Of a stretch of 64,000 nucleotides of DNA, positions 61,193 to 64,000 are shown one piece after another. Under the pieces are notes generated by a model. That model was not told the origin of the DNA and ran no database searches. It saw only the letters and a program-made list of their open reading frames with translations. Source of the stretch: Homalodisca vitripennis (taxonomy: Eukaryota > Arthropoda > Insecta > Hemiptera > Cicadellidae); the NCBI RefSeq assembly GCF_021130785.1, contig NW_025777932.1, positions 1 through 64,000 of the forward strand, read 5' to 3'. The translations under genes and the position numbers were made by a program. Every line of letters begins with the position of its first letter. The first letter of the stretch is position 1.

Positions 61193-61240
61193 TTATAGAA
61201 AAATCTTTTAACTAAATTTAGTTAAAAGATTTTTCTATAA
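61193..61240. promoter_or_regulatory. 48-bp perfect palindrome carrying the start motif on both strands
   Basis: Each 24-base arm runs from TTATAGAAAAATC to the centre AAA|TTT at 61216/61217, with no mismatch. The right arm supplies GATTTTTCTATAATAAATGG, the start motif of the right TIR gene. The left arm supplies the same T-rich motif leftwards but without a following ATG. It lies just inside the right TIR. The left end has no equivalent. Confidence 0.85.
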
Positions 61241-61243
61241 TAA

Positions 61244-61555
61244 ATGGCAGCGCTGTTACAAGAGTTGAATAAGGTTGGTGAACTAAGATTCAAAGAATAT
61301 AAGAAATTAGTGGAATTGGAAGAAAAAAAGAGATATAGAATCTTGAATTTGGAGAAAATGAAAGATAAATTCGGGTTTACAATAATTGCCGAGTTGGAAG
61401 ATTGTAAAGTACACTTACCGAACAGATTTTTGACTGTTTTGGATGAGAAAAAGATTAAAGAATTAAACAAAAATGAAAAAAAATTACACTTGATTGTTAC
61501 TGGAAAGAAGACTATAAAAGATAAAGACTGTGTTACAATTAACTTTGTAGAATAA
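61244..61555 (+). CDS. small TIR-encoded protein, right copy (103 aa)
   Basis: Intact frame behind TTTTTCTATAATAAATGG. From residue ~35 on, its sequence equals the left copy at 44703-45008 except for one extra Lys in NEKKLHLIV (left NEKLHLIV), a clean 3-base difference. The first ~33 residues differ at about a third of positions (MAALLQELNKVGELRFKEYK against MEFLKELNDIGECKFKEYKK). So the two gene copies share a homogenised C-terminus and have separate N-termini. Both copies point outwards. Confidence 0.82.
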   Translation: MAALLQELNKVGELRFKEYKKLVELEEKKRYRILNLEKMKDKFGFTIIAELEDCKVHLPNRFLTVLDEKKIKELNKNEKKLHLIVTGKKTIKDKDCVTINFVE

Positions 61556-61864
61556 AGATTTTTTATTAAGATTTTTTTGATTTTTTCATTAAAACAGCTT
61601 ATAAATGTAGAAGCAAACATTGAACAGTAAAACAGCTAAAGATTCGGTTATTTAACATTCGTGCTTTCCTCTTAGATTTTATTAGATTTGTTTATGGTTC
61701 AATGGACAGTATTTTACATTGATTTTCTGTCTGTCCCAAAAGTGGTCTAGGAACCCCTTACTGTTTGATTTTACAGATTCGTTTATTGTCCTTTAAACAG
61801 TATTTTCCCTTGATTTTCTGTGTGTCCCCAAAAGTGGTCTAGAACCGGCATATTCATATCTACT
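61244..61864. repeat. right terminal inverted repeat
   Basis: Inverse of 44395-45010. It ends CATATCTACT at 61864 and is followed by TATATA (61865-61870). Differences from the left copy in the outer 308 bp are two substitutions and three single-base changes in homopolymers. Confidence 0.93.
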
Positions 61865-61909
61865 TATATATATAATAAGTATATATAATAAGTATATATA
61901 TATATAAGA

Positions 61910-63657
61910 AGATACATATAAGAAACTGGACAAAAACTTAACAGAACAGTTCTATTCCGAGATTTCAAAATATTTAAATGAAAATTGTGAAAATGAAAAA
62001 TCTGTCCAAAAGTTCAATAGCTTTTAATGATACCACAACATCCAAGTACACCAGTCTTTTATATTCTTCCCAAATTACACAAGAAAATTATGCCACCACC
62101 AGGACGTCCGATAGTATCTTCTTGTTCATCACCTACAGAGAGAATTTCTGCATATGTGGATCACCAGCTACAGGACTTTGTCCAAAATCTACCATCATTC
62201 ATAAAAAATTCTGATGACTTTTTAGATAAACTTAAAAATGTACCCCAACCTCTTCCTAACGATGCAATATTGGTCACTGTTGATGTCACTTCTTTATACA
62301 CAAATATAGAACACGATGAAGGAATTGAAGCTGTAACATACTATCTTAATCAAAGACAAACTGACACAAAACCTAGTACTTCATTTATTACAAAATTAAT
62401 CCATTTTGTGCTTACAATGAATTGCTTCCGTTTTCAGGATACATTTTATTTACAACAAAAAGGCACAGCAATGGGAAACTCGTATGGCTCCGTCATATGC
62501 CAATCTTTTCATGGGAAAACTAGAAACAGATTTTCTCAACAGTCAAAATTACAAGCCTATATTCTGGAAACGTTTTATTGATGACATTTTCTTTATTTGG
62601 ACACATTGGGAAGCATAATTTAACCAACTTTTTAGAACATTTAAACAATTTTAGCAAATTAAAATTCACATTTGAGACGTCTTCAACATCAGTCAAATTT
62701 TTAGATATGGAAGTATTTGTTGAAAATGGACATTTAAAAAGCAAAATAAACGTAAAACAAACGAATAATTTGGAGTATTTAAACTACGACAGCTGTCATC
62801 CAGTCCATATCAAGAGGAATATACCAAAAAGTTTAGCATGCAGAGCTCAAAAAATTATGTAGTAATACAAATGACTTTGAAAAATACATTGACGATATTA
62901 TGAACGCATTCTTAAGAAGAGGTTATCCACGAAAATTACTTAAAGATAAACTTAATGTAAAAAAGAAAACACTACATTCTAAATTTGAAAACAGTGATCC
63001 AAAATTAATAGTTCAATACCATCCAGGGCTTCACAAAATTAATAATATTCTTAAAATAGCATTTAATACCTTACAAAATTCTAGTTCAACTAATGATATT
63101 TTCAAAACAACTCCTAGAGTAATCTTTAAAAGACCTCCTATTCTTAAAGATATATTGGCCAAACCTAAATTACCAATGACAAACACCAATAAAAAATCAA
63201 TACCAAAACAAAAAAGGATCACATCCGTGTAATAAACCAAGATGTTTGATTTGTAAAATGTTACCAAATTCTTCAAAATTCACTAGTAGCAAAACACGCA
63301 AGACATATCCTATCATCGGCAACTTGTCTTGTGAATCTAAAAATGTGATTTACCAAATTCAATGTAAAAAAATGTCCAGCCGATTATATTGGCTCAACAA
63401 CAAATACCTTGAGGACAAGAATGACAGGACACCGATTTGATTATAAACACCAAGACTTAAAGAAAACTGTCGTGACTCATGGTATAAATCACAATGAAAC
63501 TTTTGAAAATACATATTCAGTCAAACCTATTCGGCAAGTACATACAAATTCAAACCCAATTTACCTCAGAACATTTAGAACAAGCACACCAATTGGTTTT
63601 AAAGAGCAAAATTCCACATGGACTCAACATCAGATAAACTTAGCCAAAAACGTCTAA
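61910..63657 (+). pseudogene. Penelope reverse transcriptase/GIY-YIG endonuclease, frameshifted
   Basis: The piece 62027-62581 shows VFYILPKLHK, RPIVSSCSSPTERIS, the palm motif LVTVDVTSLYTNIEH with its catalytic Asp, and QQKGTAMGNSYGS. Past a frameshift near 62505 come the FIDDIFFIW block with the DD pair (about 62570-62600) and the thumb (62578-62862, SSTSVKFLDMEVFVENGHLK). A linker with the zinc-like CNKPRCLICK follows near 63230-63260, then the endonuclease region: VIYQIQCKK, a YIGSTTN-type sequence in a shifted frame near 63385, and RMTGHRFDYKHQD near 63425. Breaks lie near 62860, 63230 and 63380-63410. The catalytic residues seen are intact. Confidence 0.87.
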
Positions 63658-63785
63658 ATTTTAAATCAACATATGGAACAATTGTTTAGTTCATGTCATC
63701 TGTATTTATTATTATTACTTATTCACTGTTTTATTTACTTTCGTTTGTACTGTTTTCTTTTATATTTTTATATTTTATACAATTT

Positions 63786-63823
63786 TTGCACCTGAAGACG
63801 GTTTTTACCGAAATATAGTGCTA
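63786..63823 (+). ncRNA. hammerhead-ribozyme-like motif in the Penelope 3' region
   Basis: Order: GCAC (63788-63791), CTGAAGA (63792-63798, fits the core CUGANGA), a short stem GGT/ACC with a T-rich loop (63800-63809), GAAA (63810-63813), TATA, then GTGC (63818-63821), which pairs with GCAC. The tiny stem III is typical of Penelope hammerheads, which are thought to act as dimers. Cleavage would fall after the A preceding GTGC. Activity cannot be judged from sequence alone. Confidence 0.5.
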
Positions 63824-63850
63824 ATGTTTTAAAAACACGTTGATTTGATT

Positions 63851-64000
63851 GTAAAGTAATTTACTACAAATAATATATAAAAGCCTCTAGGCATCAACTC
63901 TCAAAGTAAAAGCAAGTAAGTCTATTGACACTTTTATACACCTTTTTTAACGCCTTGTTTTGTTCATTTCGATGTTACCTTTTGTGTGTTTCATATATTT
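63851..64000. other. non-coding DNA
   Basis: AT-rich and featureless to the window end. Confidence 0.5.

Larger units (their letters stand above)
44395..61864. mobile_element. Polinton/Maverick (adintovirus-like) element, complete end to end, 17.47 kb
   Basis: The ends read AGTAGATATGAATATGCCGG and its exact inverse, in register with 6-bp TATATA duplications outside them. Polintons characteristically begin 5'-AG, duplicate 6 bp and have terminal repeats of hundreds of bases. Inside are all the core functions of the group: protein-primed PolB, retroviral-type integrase, packaging ATPase, adenain-type protease, a major-capsid-like gene and a penton candidate. A phospholipase A2 capsid protein is also present, as in adintoviruses. 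Most minus-strand genes are packed with gaps of a few bases. Lesions interrupt most long genes, so it is an inactive or imperfectly sequenced copy. Confidence 0.93.
61871..63850 (+). mobile_element. Penelope-like retroelement, 5'-truncated
   Basis: Reverse transcriptase followed by a GIY-YIG endonuclease in one orientation, the diagnostic order of Penelope-like elements. Its left end abuts the TA tract that received the Polinton, and the N-terminal part of the reverse transcriptase is absent on both sides of the Polinton. The truncation therefore belongs to the Penelope copy and was not caused by the Polinton insertion. The 3' end holds a hammerhead-like motif. Confidence 0.85.

Noticed and set aside
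61871..63850. The Penelope copy as a target split by the Polinton
   Set aside because: The DNA left of the Polinton contains no Penelope sequence, so the element is 5'-truncated rather than interrupted.

Overview
The window is AT-rich eukaryotic DNA, almost certainly from an arthropod and probably an insect. The evidence is long dinucleotide microsatellites, scattered decayed transposons (a Jockey/CR1-like LINE, a Tc1/mariner-like fragment, a Penelope-like element with GIY-YIG endonuclease, a tRNA-derived SINE) and a full-length insect-type Polinton/Maverick (adintovirus-like) element. I recognise no cellular protein-coding gene. All family names rest on motifs read by eye; no search was run.

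Layout. Positions 1-28,698 are mostly featureless non-coding DNA with microsatellites at 1.16, 5.31, 23.86 and 24.39 kb. They also hold a ~122-bp degenerate repeat field (3.1-3.76 kb), a minus-strand LINE remnant (4.0-5.3 kb), a mariner-like remnant (14.7-15.2 kb), a Penelope-type 3' end (19.8 kb) and one unrecognised 150-codon ORF (23.0-23.5 kb). Positions 28,699-33,180 are a 4.5-kb DNA transposon bounded by inverted repeats. It carries two convergent, related, decayed transposase-like genes. Positions 33,181-44,306 are non-coding apart from a foldback at 38.3 kb.

The centrepiece is 44,395-61,864: a 17.47-kb integrated Polinton with ~0.6-kb terminal inverted repeats that start 5'-AG and a 6-bp TATATA duplication inside a (TA)n tract. 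From left to right it carries: a small TIR gene; a late-transcription-factor-3-like zinc ribbon; a divergent small gene; a block invaded by a SINE; a major-capsid-like gene; several small zinc-ribbon, coiled-coil and fibre-like genes; an adenain-type protease; a basic/hydrophobic minor capsid-like gene; a phospholipase-A2 capsid gene; an A32/FtsK-type packaging ATPase; a plus-strand penton candidate; a tandem array of BRO genes; paired zinc-finger genes; a retroviral-type integrase with a zinc ribbon; protein-primed DNA polymerase B; and a second copy of the TIR gene. Together these cover replication (PolB), integration (integrase, TIRs), virion maturation and packaging (protease, ATPase), the virion (MCP, penton candidate, PLA2 protein) and candidate regulators (BRO, zinc ribbon). 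Nearly every long gene is interrupted, mostly by frameshifts, so this copy as read is not functional. The frameshifts could be real decay or assembly indels.

A shared motif, about TTTTTCTATWTAAATGG with the ATG as start codon, sits directly on the starts of at least 14 genes in both orientations. It looks like a near-leaderless late promoter of the TAAATG kind used by poxviruses. Its coexistence with a VLTF-3-like zinc ribbon is the most interesting observation here. Right of the element lies a 5'-truncated Penelope-like element (61.9-63.85 kb) with a hammerhead-ribozyme-like core in its 3' region.
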